Below, piece by piece: positions 1 through 9,033 of a stretch of 64,000 bases of DNA. Where the stretch lies: positions 124,001-188,000 of the forward strand of contig NZ_JAHQCX010000005.1 in assembly GCF_019042245.1 (NCBI RefSeq). The letters are read 5' to 3'. Each line of letters opens with the position of its first letter. Within the stretch, counting starts at the first letter, position 1. A program made the translations under genes and the position numbers. The notes under the pieces were generated by a model. The model ran no database searches. It had not been told where the DNA came from and worked only from the letters and a program-made list of their open reading frames with translations. The stretch comes from Diplocloster modestus. Its GTDB lineage: Bacteria > Bacillota > Clostridia > Lachnospirales > Lachnospiraceae.

Positions 1-1025
1 CCCATGCAGATAAACCGTGCTAAGGTATCACCATCTCGGTTTACACAGTCTCCTATATAGTGGCTGCGTCCCTCCAGATTCAGAACTTTGGTCTTCTCAA
101 AAGGAAAACCCAGTTTCTCCGTAACTATATCGGGCGTGGTCCGTACCGCTCTTCTGACCTCTTCTTCCGGCAGCGGTTCACAGCCTGCTGCACGCCTCCA
201 GTTGTTGACACAGGCAATTTTATTCTTTGATGTCAGATCCAGGTGAGGCGACGGATGGCCGTTGGGCGCTTCCCGGTTCAGATCCATCGTAGCCGGTTTA
301 TCTTCTGTCAGCGGGAGGATATTGATGAATTCCTGCTCCCCCATACAACCGCACATGGGGATTCTCACCTGAGCCGCATGTTCTATCATCTCTTCTGTAA
401 TCGTTTCTCCCGGCCATGGGGTATCTTCCTGCCAGTATGTCCCAGCAGTGCCATTGGCAAAGATCATACCGCCCACACCCACAGCCGCAAAACGTTCGGG
501 CCAGCGAAGGGCATGCCGGCTGGTCATCCATCCGCCTCCGGAATAGCCCGCCATATACACTCTGCTCCAGTCCACCGGATAATGTTCTTTGGCATAGGCC
601 AGAAGACGGTCTAAATTTTCAGCCGATTCGTTTTCCGGGATAATGATAATCAGTTCTTCTCTGGCCGCTATGTGTGTATATCCATAGCTCTCCGCCAGAT
701 AGATCGGATTATTATTCCCATGCATCACAAACAGCAGCGGATATTTTTTTTCCGGCGTAATCCCGTCTGCCCAGCTGGCCGGCAGGTAGGATGCCCATTT
801 GGCTGTCGGCTGATCCGCGTCGTGGATTTCCTTATTCAGACCTCTTTGCCGCCAATATGCGATCGCCTCACAGCTGCCCTCATCCGGATAGCTGAGCATA
901 CATTCCATATTTCTGCAGATTCCCTTGTAGCTATCGCTTTCCACATACACCTGCAGATCGAATTCATGGTTTCCCATCAGTTTCAGAATTTCCTGAACCC
1001 GCGTTTCCGCATTCTTTGTCAACAT
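1..1025 (-). CDS. Alpha/beta-hydrolase esterase, partial (3' end beyond window)
   Basis: About 341 residues are visible; the gene continues past the left edge. The start is the ATG at 1025, preceded by an AAAGGAGA ribosome site that lies inside the end of the upstream MBL gene. The two genes overlap by about 60 nt, so translation is probably coupled. The nucleophile elbow GYSGGG puts the catalytic serine near residue 162, after a stretch typical of PHB-depolymerase/feruloyl-esterase-like hydrolases (MHGNNNPIYLAE, then VYMAGYSGGGW). No signal peptide is seen, so it is probably cytoplasmic. With the GH3 enzyme in the same direction, deacylation of plant glycan fragments or their esters is a reasonable inference, but the substrate is not shown. 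The acid and histidine of the triad cannot be assigned because the C-terminus is missing. Confidence 0.85.
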   Translation of the reverse strand, partial: MLTKNAETRVQEILKLMGNHEFDLQVYVESDSYKGICRNMECMLSYPDEGSCEAIAYWRQRGLNKEIHDADQPTAKWASYLPASWADGITPEKKYPLLFVMHGNNNPIYLAESYGYTHIAAREELIIIIPENESAENLDRLLAYAKEHYPVDWSRVYMAGYSGGGWMTSRHALRWPERFAAVGVGGMIFANGTAGTYWQEDTPWPGETITEEMIEHAAQVRIPMCGCMGEQEFINILPLTEDKPATMDLNREAPNGHPSPHLDLTSKNKIACVNNWRRAAGCEPLPEEEVRRAVRTTPDIVTEKLGFPFEKTKVLNLEGRSHYIGDCVNRDGDTLARFICM

Positions 1026-1881
1026 CTGCTTTATCTCCTTTTGGCTGCGCTTCTCCATCATTTTCTATCAAAAGCTCCGGGTTATACGAGAGTCTGGCGT
1101 TCCCATAACTCATTTCCATGAAATGATGTCCCAGAAACTCGTACGGCTGTGGTATCCCTTCTCCGCTCAGTATGGTCTCACAGATATGGATCAGATCATC
1201 CGGAACACTTTTTGGCTGGCTCATACAGGTCGGCATTCCCACATATCCCACATGTCCGTTAAAGTTTTGATCGAATCTTTCAGACAGCGCCCTGAATTTC
1301 CGGACTTCTACTAGGGTCTTTTCCACGCTGCAGTCAGGAGCCAGCAGGTTCACGTTACAGCAGTCGCCGCTGAACATCAGGCGGCGCGCCACATCCAGGA
1401 AGACACATCCTCCCTGTGTATGACCGGCTATCTCATGCACTTCTACGACTCTGCCGCCCAGGTCGAACCGTGCCTTATCCCTGAGCGGCAGGAACCTTGG
1501 CATCTGTATCTGTTCCGGCACGTCATCCGCTGAATATTCATATACCTGATAACTGCCTGCTTTTCCAAACGCGTCCGCATAGCTGCGCAGTTCCTCATAG
1601 TTGAGCGCTCTTGCCAAATCATAGTCCTTTTCGTTCAGGTAAACTTCCTGAAAGCTGCCCATTCCTCCCACATGATCCATATGTCCATGTGTGACCGCCA
1701 CCTTGCAGGGCTTATCCGTCAGCCCAGCGACAACCTGTTTCAAATCACAGACCCCGCAACCAGTGTCGATCAGCAGAGCCTCTTTTTCTCCGATCAGCAG
1801 ATACATGGCTGCAAGTCCGAATTCATTAATCGCGTATGTATCCGGCGCGATTTCACAGATAAAAGGTGATTTGATTCCCAT
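964..1881 (-). CDS. MBL-fold metallo-hydrolase
   Basis: This is a 305-residue metallo-beta-lactamase-fold hydrolase. The metal motif THGHMDH gives H65, H67, D69 and H70. The second-shell ligands fit H154 (in AGHTQGG) and D173 (in FSGD), so the binuclear metal site looks complete. The family covers glyoxalase II, lactonase and many uncharacterised hydrolases; the substrate cannot be told. It lies 107 nt downstream of the GH3 gene on the same strand and overlaps the esterase gene, so the three likely form one catabolic unit. The last ~30 residues are hydrophilic and low-complexity and may be dispensable. Confidence 0.88.
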   Translation of the reverse strand: MGIKSPFICEIAPDTYAINEFGLAAMYLLIGEKEALLIDTGCGVCDLKQVVAGLTDKPCKVAVTHGHMDHVGGMGSFQEVYLNEKDYDLARALNYEELRSYADAFGKAGSYQVYEYSADDVPEQIQMPRFLPLRDKARFDLGGRVVEVHEIAGHTQGGCVFLDVARRLMFSGDCCNVNLLAPDCSVEKTLVEVRKFRALSERFDQNFNGHVGYVGMPTCMSQPKSVPDDLIHICETILSGEGIPQPYEFLGHHFMEMSYGNARLSYNPELLIENDGEAQPKGDKADVDKECGNAGSGNSETDGKP

Positions 1882-1988
1882 AGGTATCCCTCCTTTTTCT
1901 CAATGCTATAGATAAGTTTATCTGTTTTCCACGGGAAGCGCACTGACAATCCTGCTGAAAACGGCCGATAAATAGGCTATATTAAGAT

Positions 1989-4052
1989 TTACAGGCTGAT
2001 CACACCTCTTTGCAAATCTTCTGCCGCGCTGGAGGTCCCGATATAGATTTCATAATCCATGTGTTCCAGTTCAAAGCGTTCCTGCTCCTCGTTATAATAT
2101 TTAAGCCTCTCAATGGGACAGCTAATCTCAACCCGCCTGGCCTCTCCTGGCTGCAGCATCACCCGCTTGAAGCCGCACAATGTTTTCACAGGGCGGTCTA
2201 TGCAGGAATTTTGAAAGACCGCGTACAGCTGAAGGACTTCGCTCCCTGCCATCTCACCCGTATTTTTGATCATCACAGATGCTTCGATCTGCTCACCGGA
2301 TCTTCGGAACTGTTCCCCGCTGAGTTCAAAAGTGGTATAGCTCATGCCAAAACCATAGGGCCGGTATGGTATCTTATTATTTTTCTCCAGCAATCGGTAA
2401 CCGTGATAATAGTGATAGCGCTGGCTTTTGGCATCCCAGTTGATTTCCGGAAGGTCAGCCTCCTCTTTGGGAAGCACAAACGGAAGTTTTCCTGAAGGGT
2501 TCACATCTCCAAACAGGATCTGTGCCACGGCGGTGCCTCCCTCCTGTCCCGGATAATAGGCATATAAAATGGCCGGTATATACGGTTCCCACTCAGACAC
2601 CGTGATGGTACTTCCCCCCATCAGAACAGCAACGGAGTTTTGATTCACAGCTCCCACAGTCTTCAGCATCTCTACATCCTGGGCATGCAGCCCCAGATTC
2701 TTCCGGTCCCCGCCTCTGGTGACCCGTTTGGTATTCGACTCCTTTATAGGATCGAATTCACCTTCATCCCGGTAATCCAGCCCCACTGTAAAAATGACCA
2801 CATCCGTCTTTTCAGCCAGGCGCTTCATATGTTCCATATCATCTCCGTCGTAAAAGTATACTTCCGAATCAACAGCAGCCTCAACGATTCCTTCCAGAAT
2901 CGTAACCACATAAGCCGGATAGACCTCGGAGGAACCGGTATCTCCAGTATTTGCCTTGGAAGCAAGCTTTCCAATAACCGCGATCCTCTTTGCTTTTCTG
3001 GATAACGGCAATATGTTCCTCTCGTTTTTAATCAGGGTAATACCCTCCTGCGCCGCCCGGAGCGCCAGTTTCGCATGTTCTTCACAGCCGACCACCTCTT
3101 CCGCGCAGGCGCTGCCGCTCTCTTTGCCGGACTGATCTGTAGCCAGCAAAGTTCTGACTATGCGAACCGCCGCCTCATCAATGACCTCCTGCTTCACCTG
3201 ACCGGCATTTACCGCCCGGATCAGCTGTTTTCCATAATACCGGGTATGACACATTTCCACATCCATTCCCGCGTTGGCCGCCTCTGCCGTATCGGTAATT
3301 CCCCAGAAAAAGTCGGAGATTACAAAGCCGTCAAAGCTCCACTCTTCTTTTAATACCCTGCGCAGCAAATAGCCGGAATGGCCGCAGATCTCGCCCTTAT
3401 ATTTGTTATAGGCTGTCATCACCGCCGCTGCCCCGGCATCGATACAGTCCTTAAAATGCGAAAGATACACTTCCCGTTCCGTACGCTTATCGCAGTTAAT
3501 ATCCACCTCAAACCGGCTGTTCTCCATGGAGTTAAACGCGTAATGCTTCAGGCAGGCAATTACGTGCTGGGATTGTACCCCCCGGACCAGAGCAGAGCCC
3601 ATAGCCCCCATAGCGAAGCTATCCTCCCCGTATACCTCCTGGCTGCGGCCCCAGCCAGGGTGATAGGGCAGATTAATGCAGACACCGCCAAATAAATTGG
3701 CCCCAAAAGCACGCGCTTCCCGACCGATCGCCCGACCGATCTCTTCCTCCAACTCCACGTCAAAGGTGGCTCCCCGCAGCATGGGAACCGGAAAGCAGGT
3801 CGCCTTTCCTTCGCCGCACACCACGCCCCTGGGACCGTCGCAATAGCGCAGATCCGGTACCTGCAGGCGTTTATTTCCTCCGGCGCTGAACGGAGTATAA
3901 TTAAAATGAAACCCCGCCCGCTTTGCCTCTGTTATTTTTTGCAGAGACTGTCCGCCGCTCATCAAAAACACTTTTTCCTCTAATGTCATCCGGCTTACCA
4001 GGTTCTCTGCCTTTTCCGTATATTTTAACCGCTCTTCCCTTGTCATCTCCAA
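1989..4052 (-). CDS. Glycoside hydrolase family 3 (beta-glucosidase-like)
   Basis: The 687-residue protein carries the GH3 N-terminal barrel, the second alpha/beta domain and a C-terminal fibronectin type III-like domain. The nucleophile aspartate fits D247 in VISDFFW; the KHYAFNS segment near 169 is the usual GH3 substrate-contact motif. No signal peptide and no PA14 insert are present, so it probably acts inside the cell on imported beta-linked oligosaccharides. Two starts are possible: a TTG at 4052, spaced 8 nt from GGAGG, and an ATG at 4046. The gene follows the AraC regulator by only 3 nt, which implies co-transcription and control by that regulator. The sugar specificity (glucose, xylose or other) is not visible. 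Confidence 0.93.
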   Translation of the reverse strand: MEMTREERLKYTEKAENLVSRMTLEEKVFLMSGGQSLQKITEAKRAGFHFNYTPFSAGGNKRLQVPDLRYCDGPRGVVCGEGKATCFPVPMLRGATFDVELEEEIGRAIGREARAFGANLFGGVCINLPYHPGWGRSQEVYGEDSFAMGAMGSALVRGVQSQHVIACLKHYAFNSMENSRFEVDINCDKRTEREVYLSHFKDCIDAGAAAVMTAYNKYKGEICGHSGYLLRRVLKEEWSFDGFVISDFFWGITDTAEAANAGMDVEMCHTRYYGKQLIRAVNAGQVKQEVIDEAAVRIVRTLLATDQSGKESGSACAEEVVGCEEHAKLALRAAQEGITLIKNERNILPLSRKAKRIAVIGKLASKANTGDTGSSEVYPAYVVTILEGIVEAAVDSEVYFYDGDDMEHMKRLAEKTDVVIFTVGLDYRDEGEFDPIKESNTKRVTRGGDRKNLGLHAQDVEMLKTVGAVNQNSVAVLMGGSTITVSEWEPYIPAILYAYYPGQEGGTAVAQILFGDVNPSGKLPFVLPKEEADLPEINWDAKSQRYHYYHGYRLLEKNNKIPYRPYGFGMSYTTFELSGEQFRRSGEQIEASVMIKNTGEMAGSEVLQLYAVFQNSCIDRPVKTLCGFKRVMLQPGEARRVEISCPIERLKYYNEEQERFELEHMDYEIYIGTSSAAEDLQRGVISL

Positions 4053-4055
4053 TTG

Positions 4056-5000
4056 TCATTCCTCCAATCCTGCCCAATGGCACAATAACGCATCGACTCC
4101 GCATTCATCAAACGACAGATAATCCTGTATGTCGTTGCTTACTGCGTTTGCCTCCGCTCCTTTCCGGTACTCACCCGGTGTGATTCCCATCGCCGCTTTG
4201 AATCTGCGGTAAAAGGTGGCCTCTCCCGAATAGCCGCATTCATCGGAGACGATCTGCAGAGGAATGCCGGCGTCCTGCAGCAACGTGCATGCCCGCTCGA
4301 TACGGGCGGCGTCGATCATTTCCTTCAAGGTCAGTCCTACGATCTCTTTCAGCAGCCGATAGCTTCCCTTTTCGCTGAGTCCAAATGTACGGTAAATATC
4401 ATCCGGCAGATTCTCCGACGACAGATTCCGGTCAATATAACCGCTGATCGCCATAACAAGCTCCGTATCCTTCTCATTGTTGAGCGGCGCAGACCGCAGC
4501 TCATATTGTACACTTGCCAGAAAATCTGCCAGCAGCAGGTAAAGCCCCGCATTCACCCGCAGATTGGTATCCGCTCCATCATTCCTCTGTGCAAGCGCTG
4601 TTCGGACCGCGATATTCAGATAATGCCCGTAAGGTAATTTGGGAGGGTATTGTCCGTTCACGCTGTTCAGGAAAAAATGGTATTTCATCCCTGCCGTGAT
4701 CGGCTCAAATAAGCTGGAGGGGAACTGGATCAGCAGGCAGATGTTATCCAGTTCGATCCCCCGTACTCCATGAACCCCTTTCGGATTAATCAGTATAATA
4801 TCTCCCTCAGAAAGTCTTTGCGGCTCCGGGCCATACAGGCCGTACAGTACCTCTATTCTCCCCTTCAAAACCGCTATGAACTCATAATCGTAGTGCCAGT
4901 GATATGCTGAACTGCGGACCCCGGTAACAAAAATCTTCGCCGCCGAATTCATTAAATGTTGAATACTTTCGTACATGCCAGGATTGTTTTTTTGCTTCAT
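4056..5000 (-). CDS. AraC-family transcriptional regulator
   Basis: The protein has an N-terminal cupin sensor domain (HWHYDYEF near residue 30, then a typical EGDIILINP strand) and a C-terminal pair of helix-turn-helix motifs (SDECGYSGEATFYRRF, ITPGEYR). The open frame extends to 5069, but the ATG at 5000 has GGAG six bases upstream and is the better start (about 314 residues). It lies directly ahead of GH3 and is likely the local sugar-responsive activator of the GH3/MBL/esterase group. The nature of the inducer is not visible. A TATAAT-like box on this strand at 5101-5106 may be its promoter. Confidence 0.9.
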   Translation of the reverse strand: MKQKNNPGMYESIQHLMNSAAKIFVTGVRSSAYHWHYDYEFIAVLKGRIEVLYGLYGPEPQRLSEGDIILINPKGVHGVRGIELDNICLLIQFPSSLFEPITAGMKYHFFLNSVNGQYPPKLPYGHYLNIAVRTALAQRNDGADTNLRVNAGLYLLLADFLASVQYELRSAPLNNEKDTELVMAISGYIDRNLSSENLPDDIYRTFGLSEKGSYRLLKEIVGLTLKEMIDAARIERACTLLQDAGIPLQIVSDECGYSGEATFYRRFKAAMGITPGEYRKGAEANAVSNDIQDYLSFDECGVDALLCHWAGLEE

Positions 5001-5103
5001 AGAAATCTCCATTCCGCCGCCTTTTCGTTGGCGGCACAAATAGTGATGAAAGTTGTAGGTTTCTTTCACACTACCCTCACATTTACTTTATTACGATAAG
5101 ATT

Positions 5104-5205
5104 ATACCTTAGGCGAATGCCGCGAACCCGCCCGTATGGCATTGCATTAAGGGATACTGCAAAGTATAATTTGATTTTATCATATAAGATTTAATTTTTG
5201 TGAAG
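5104..5205. repeat. Dispersed intergenic repeat, copy A
   Basis: A stretch of about 65 nt (core 5110-5167) closely resembles 8722-8785. Shared blocks include GCATTA-GGGAT-CTG and AAGTATAA, and a weaker match follows (TTTGATTTT, AGATTTAA). Each copy sits roughly 100 nt upstream of a leftward gene, the AraC regulator here and the Rpn gene for copy B. It could be a REP-like element, a common 5' leader or a relic of duplication. The rest of 5205-5500 is AT-rich with only a small CCTGATT/AATCAGG dyad at 5306-5323 and no gene. Confidence 0.55.
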
Positions 5206-5505
5206 CATGTACACCATCCCAATATCCATTCCCGAATTTACAATCTTGGTATTGCATTTTTACTATATCTTTTACACGGGAATTTTTGTTATCATTTCAG
5301 ATTATCCTGATTATCAAATCAGGCTGGATTTTCACGATAGAATAACCCGCTGAAATGAGTTCGTTACCGGCAAAGTGTAATGCGTATTTTTCCCCTGGCC
5401 TCTTTGCACAAGCAGGTATTTTCCAGCATTTTTTTCAGCAGGCGGTCACTCAGCAACTAAATTAAAAATCCAAGTCTTAACCTTGCACATCGGTCTCCCA
5501 ACAGC

Positions 5506-5537
5506 TTGACAAAACGCAACCTATTGCGTATAATAGG
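5506..5537 (+). promoter_or_regulatory. Sigma-70-type promoter with overlapping operator for the MarR-flavodoxin pair
   Basis: TTGACA at 5506-5511 and TATAAT at 5529-5534 are both perfect, with a 17-nt spacer. The palindrome CCTATT-N6-AATAGG at 5520-5537 covers the -10 box. A MarR dimer bound there would block RNA polymerase, so autorepression is inferred. Confidence 0.85.
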
Positions 5538-5592
5538 CAGCAGATTACCTTACTGTTTGTCAAGCTCTTGAAGACATGGACTGGAGATTAAG

Positions 5593-6048
5593 ATGAAAAT
5601 TCCGAAGAATAAACAACACATCATGTTTGGCGGTGTTTTTGTGCTGGCGAACAAATTACAGCTGGCAGCCGACAAAAGGGTACATGGACTTTCCACAAAG
5701 CAGTGGTTTCTGCTTCGTAATTTAAGCGACCTGTCCGCCGATCCGCCGCCTACCATCACCATGCTGGCCAGGGAGACAGATACTTCCCGGCAGAACGTCA
5801 GCAAGATGCTGGAGGTATTGCAGCGGAGGGGATATGTGGAGCTGCGGGACAGCACCGAGGATCATCGAAGTCAAAGCGTAGTGCTGACTATGCAGGGCAG
5901 GCAGATCTTACGGCTAACAGCTCAGGAATCCGTTCCTTTTTTTACCGAACTTTTTTCCGGCATCAGCGACGAGGAATGCGGGGCAGCAGCCGGTGTGATT
6001 GTGAAACTCATCGACAACCTTAATAAAATGCAGGGGGATATGACATGA
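5593..6048 (+). CDS. MarR-family regulator
   Basis: This is a 151-residue winged-helix protein. The DNA-binding core fits residues 50-95 (ETDTSRQNVSKMLEVL as the recognition helix, then a wing ending DHRSQSV), and flanking helices form the dimer interface. The start ATG has GGAG seven bases upstream. Its stop overlaps the flavodoxin start by 4 nt (ATGA), so the two are translationally coupled. The palindrome over its own -10 box is the natural autoregulatory site. The inducer is unknown; a redox-active or lipophilic compound would fit a flavodoxin partner, but that is inference. Confidence 0.9.
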   Translation: MKIPKNKQHIMFGGVFVLANKLQLAADKRVHGLSTKQWFLLRNLSDLSADPPPTITMLARETDTSRQNVSKMLEVLQRRGYVELRDSTEDHRSQSVVLTMQGRQILRLTAQESVPFFTELFSGISDEECGAAAGVIVKLIDNLNKMQGDMT

Positions 6049-6599
6049 AAACAGCAGTGATCTATCAATCACACTATGGCTCCACTGAAACTTACGCCAG
6101 ATGGCTGGCAGAGGATTTAGGCGCCGGCCTTTTTCAGGCCGACCGGGTGAAGCAGGCTGATTTACAGCAGTATGACACTATCGTGTATGGCGGCGGCCTT
6201 TATGCCGGAGGCGTTAACGGCATTGCCCTGCTGACAAAATACCTTGATACTTTCCGGGACAAAGCACTCTATCTATTTACCGTGGGTGTCTCCGACATAA
6301 CAGATCAGGATAACATCAAAGCCATCCGCGGCGGTTTAGAACAAAAGCTGCCACCTGCCCTTTGGGAAAAGGTACACATTTATCATCTGCGCGGCGGCAT
6401 ACTTTACTCTAAAATGAGCTTTCTCCACCGCATGATGATAAACATGATGATCAAAGCACTGCGCAAAAAACCGGAAAACGAGCGGAGCAGCTATGAGCGG
6501 GATATCCTGCAAAGTGCGGATCACGACACCGACTTTACGGACCGCGCAGCCCTTGCCCCGCTGGTGGCAGATATCAGGGCAGGTGAAAAGCCGCGCTGA
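6045..6599 (+). CDS. Flavodoxin-domain protein (HemG/Flavodoxin_5-like)
   Basis: The 184-residue protein starts with the FMN phosphate loop SHYGSTETYA (residues 9-18) and continues with the YDTIVYGGGLYAGG strand-loop that contacts the isoalloxazine ring. Its length and the basic C-terminal half (MMIKALRKKPENERSSYE) match the flavodoxin branch that includes protoporphyrinogen oxidase HemG rather than short electron-shuttle flavodoxins. No haem genes are nearby, so a haem role is not supported. It is expressed with the MarR regulator, so an inducible FMN-dependent reductase or quinone-protecting role is plausible. A hairpin at 6683-6709 ends the transcript region. Confidence 0.85.
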   Translation: MKTAVIYQSHYGSTETYARWLAEDLGAGLFQADRVKQADLQQYDTIVYGGGLYAGGVNGIALLTKYLDTFRDKALYLFTVGVSDITDQDNIKAIRGGLEQKLPPALWEKVHIYHLRGGILYSKMSFLHRMMINMMIKALRKKPENERSSYERDILQSADHDTDFTDRAALAPLVADIRAGEKPR

Positions 6600-6682
6600 A
6601 CCGTTTCTATCACAAATGGTAAAAGCCTTAGGATATTCGTAATTCTGAATTACCCGAATGATAAAATTGAGATCACTAAAAC

Positions 6683-6709
6683 GCCCATGCGTTTCTATCC
6701 CGCATGGGC
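6683..6709. terminator. Bidirectional terminator-like hairpin
   Basis: A perfect 9-bp stem (GCCCATGCG/CGCATGGGC) with a 9-nt loop lies between the convergent flavodoxin gene and the small membrane-protein gene. A short T run follows it on the minus strand only. Confidence 0.6.
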
Positions 6710-7128
6710 TATATCTTATCATCTAATACGCTATTGAAATAATCACGAAATTCATTATTATTCAAACCAAGCCAAAAGTACCTGCCATAGACAACATTAT
6801 CCTTCGCACTATAATTCAGCGTACTTTCTATCTCATTACCCCTATAAATATAGATAGTTATCCCATTTTCGTTAGTATTAAATAAATTACTAAATCTGCG
6901 CGGATAAATAATTGTATTATCTACAATGGAGGCTAGATAATTCTTATCGTCATTATCACTAATGATTATTTTCCTGGTATCAGATACAAGATTAATCCAA
7001 TCATAATCTTTACTTTTTATATATTTGAATGATTTATAGTCAAATGAGTATTGACCGTAAAGAATAATTGCGGTGAATATAATCAACAAAATAATGCTTC
7101 CAATAGTTACTTTAAGTCTGGGTTTCAT
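6709..7128 (-). CDS. Hypothetical single-pass membrane protein
   Basis: The product is about 139 residues if started at the ATG at 7128, which has GGTGA at good spacing; a GTG nine bases earlier is possible. A short basic N-terminus is followed by one hydrophobic segment (about residues 8-26, IGSIILLIIFTAIILYG) and a polar outer domain rich in Asn, Asp and Tyr. No family was recognised. The gene is much more AT-rich than its neighbours and lies beside a decayed glycosidase and an Rpn gene, which suggests recent acquisition. It has its own terminator-like hairpin overlapping the stop. It is probably expressed alone. Confidence 0.6.
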   Translation of the reverse strand: MKPRLKVTIGSIILLIIFTAIILYGQYSFDYKSFKYIKSKDYDWINLVSDTRKIIISDNDDKNYLASIVDNTIIYPRRFSNLFNTNENGITIYIYRGNEIESTLNYSAKDNVVYGRYFWLGLNNNEFRDYFNSVLDDKI

Positions 7129-7197
7129 ATTTATCACCGACTTTCACTTTTAAATAAAGTATACTAATCTAAATTAAGTATACCATACTTTATAGTA

Positions 7198-7560
7198 TTA
7201 ATGAATGCCTCGTATATATGGAACCCATACATCCATATCACTCACTCCTCTGTTCCCCCAGCTAAAATACGGCACTGCCCGGAACAGGCATTCCTCCACT
7301 TCCGGTACTACATCGGTATATAGCAATTTCTCATGCCCTTTGCGCCGATAAGCTTTTCCCTCCAATACCTTTATATCCTTCCACCCGTCTTCCGAATGTA
7401 TCCCAGCATCGATTACAGATGGTACCTGTGAACATCATAACAAATTCCTGCCAGACCATCCTCCTGATCCACCGACTCCAGACAGTAAATCAGCGGCTCC
7501 CGGGCCAGGGCGGCATATCCAGTTATAGACAGTATCGGCCAGTACCGTAAATTGCACTTG
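7198..7560 (-). pseudogene. GH127 (beta-L-arabinofuranosidase-like) C-terminal remnant
   Basis: On the minus strand 7198-7430 reads GWKDIKVLEGKAYRRKG and then RAVPYFSWGNRG followed by a stop. This is the characteristic C-terminal tail of GH127/DUF1680 enzymes. Just upstream, in another frame, 7430-7540 reads LAREPLIYCLESVDQEDG, which matches the conserved RGPLVYCLE region of the same family and ends in a stop codon. The rest of the ~650-residue enzyme is absent. It is a deletion- and frameshift-damaged remnant of an arabinan-degradation gene. No other gene is seen between 7138 and 7724. Confidence 0.75.
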
Positions 7561-7724
7561 TTACAACGTGCGCCGCCTGGCATACTTTTAAAAAAGCATC
7601 AGACCAATCGGCCTGAAGCTTTTTCGAATATTCATTATAAAATTGATTCATATCCCGCTACAAAAAGACATGGTAATTGGAAGCGGCTATCTTATTGTAT
7701 ACACAGACCAGTGATATACTATCA

Positions 7725-8630
7725 TCACATCTGGCTTTTAAACGTCTTGATGGAATCCGCTCTGGCGGCAAGCTTTAACCATCGCTTTAGTGTCTCAATA
7801 TTCGTCTCGGAGAGAATGACGTCCCTTAACTCTTCCGGGACATCCCCACCTTCTTCCAGCAATTCAAGGATTGATTCTGCTTTTCCCTCCGCTTTTCCGT
7901 CCTCATAGCGCTCCTGTCCGATGTCGGCCAGAACTTTCTCTTCATCATATTCCGTCAGGATTGAATTCATCACTTCCGCCCTCCTTGTCATCAAGAACTC
8001 TCTCAATACCCCTTCAGCAATGCACTCCTCCACGGCCCGCTTTACCGACTCCCCAAAATCCATTTCCCCGCGGTGCGCTTTCACCTTGCCGATCAGAACC
8101 GCATAATCCTTGAGAATAGGGCATCGCTCCATCAGTTGGCTGTTATGCCCGCCGTTGATGTTTAGAACACGTACGAGTAATTCCATTTTAGATTGCCCGT
8201 TTCCGTGTGCAAATGCATCGGACAACTTCAGCCACTTCTCTTCGCCGATCTCCTGGTCGCCATTATAGAATACGATATAGACCGGTGTCGGCAGAGTGAC
8301 CAGCCTTGTGCCGTAGATGTGCTTCCCGCGCAGTATCCCCCGGAACATATCCGCGAAATAAAGCAGCCCGCGTACCGGCAGATTCGGGTTCATAGTACTT
8401 TGATGCTCGTACAGGGATAGGATATCGCGGATCAGATAGGCTACATCATTTTTCATCTTCATCCAGATGGCATCCTCCAGGGTCCTGATCTCCAGCTCCC
8501 CAGCGTTGCTGTACTCGGTGTGATTCAACGCGTTATAAAGCTCCAGTCCGTACTTCTTTTCGGCGAACAAAAGGCGGAACAGACGGTCCTTGTAGTTTTT
8601 GTTCGTGCCGATGTGATCGGTTGTGTTCAT
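7725..8630 (-). CDS. Rpn family recombination-promoting nuclease / PD-(D/E)XK transposase-like protein
   Basis: The 301-residue protein begins with the family signature (NKNYKDRLFRLLFAEK, then a short helical region) and has a PD-(D/E)XK-type core with D62 in KNDVAYLI and E75-x-Q77 in LYEHQS, which fits the D...ExQ pattern of Rpn nucleases. The C-terminal third is charged and repetitive (KAEGKAES), as usual for the family. AGGAGG sits seven bases before the ATG. Rpn proteins are DNA endonucleases that raise recA-independent recombination and often occur in many copies in Lachnospiraceae. A strongly palindromic 284-nt element lies about 400 bp upstream. A functional link is possible but unproven. 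Confidence 0.85.
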   Translation of the reverse strand: MNTTDHIGTNKNYKDRLFRLLFAEKKYGLELYNALNHTEYSNAGELEIRTLEDAIWMKMKNDVAYLIRDILSLYEHQSTMNPNLPVRGLLYFADMFRGILRGKHIYGTRLVTLPTPVYIVFYNGDQEIGEEKWLKLSDAFAHGNGQSKMELLVRVLNINGGHNSQLMERCPILKDYAVLIGKVKAHRGEMDFGESVKRAVEECIAEGVLREFLMTRRAEVMNSILTEYDEEKVLADIGQERYEDGKAEGKAESILELLEEGGDVPEELRDVILSETNIETLKRWLKLAARADSIKTFKSQM

Positions 8631-8721
8631 GTTTTTTCCTCCTTAAATGTAATACGAGGAAAAAACAGTCTTCTGTTATACCCATTTCATTTTGATGATT
8701 TATCGGGAATATTTAACTTTA

Positions 8722-8855
8722 ATGAGCAGCGAGGCTGCGACCCGGCCCGCAGGGCATGCATTAGGGGATGCTGTTAAGTATAAGGTTATTATAAGGGAAA
8801 TATCAGAATACTACAAGCAATGAAGCTATTTTGATTTTGTCTGTTAGATTTTAAC
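8722..8855. repeat. Dispersed intergenic repeat, copy B
   Basis: This is the partner of the element at 5104-5205. The best match is 8730-8785 (GCATGCATTAGGGGATGCTG and AAGTATAA). A second matching block (TTTTGATTTTGT, TTAGATTTTAA) is separated by about 40 nt of extra sequence relative to copy A. It lies in the 5' region of the Rpn gene. Confidence 0.5.
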
Positions 8856-8950
8856 CGGGTATACTGCATGTATCACGGTCATACCTGCATATACCATAGA
8901 GTTGAGAAAAGGATATCAAAAGACTGTCTCTTCCTTAGATTTGTTTTTAT

Positions 8951-8979
8951 AGTATGGCATTCAACATCACAAATGTCAA
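8951..8979 (-). promoter_or_regulatory. Possible promoter for the Rpn gene
   Basis: On the minus strand TTGACA (8974-8979) is followed after 17 nt by CATACT (8951-8956), or after 19 nt by TACTAT. The -35 is perfect and the -10 is weak. It would give a leader of about 300 nt that contains repeat copy B. Confidence 0.3.
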
Positions 8980-9033
8980 TCCATTTCTCAAATTCCGGCC
9001 TTAAAAGCGTTCCCACTAGGCTTTTAACAAAGC

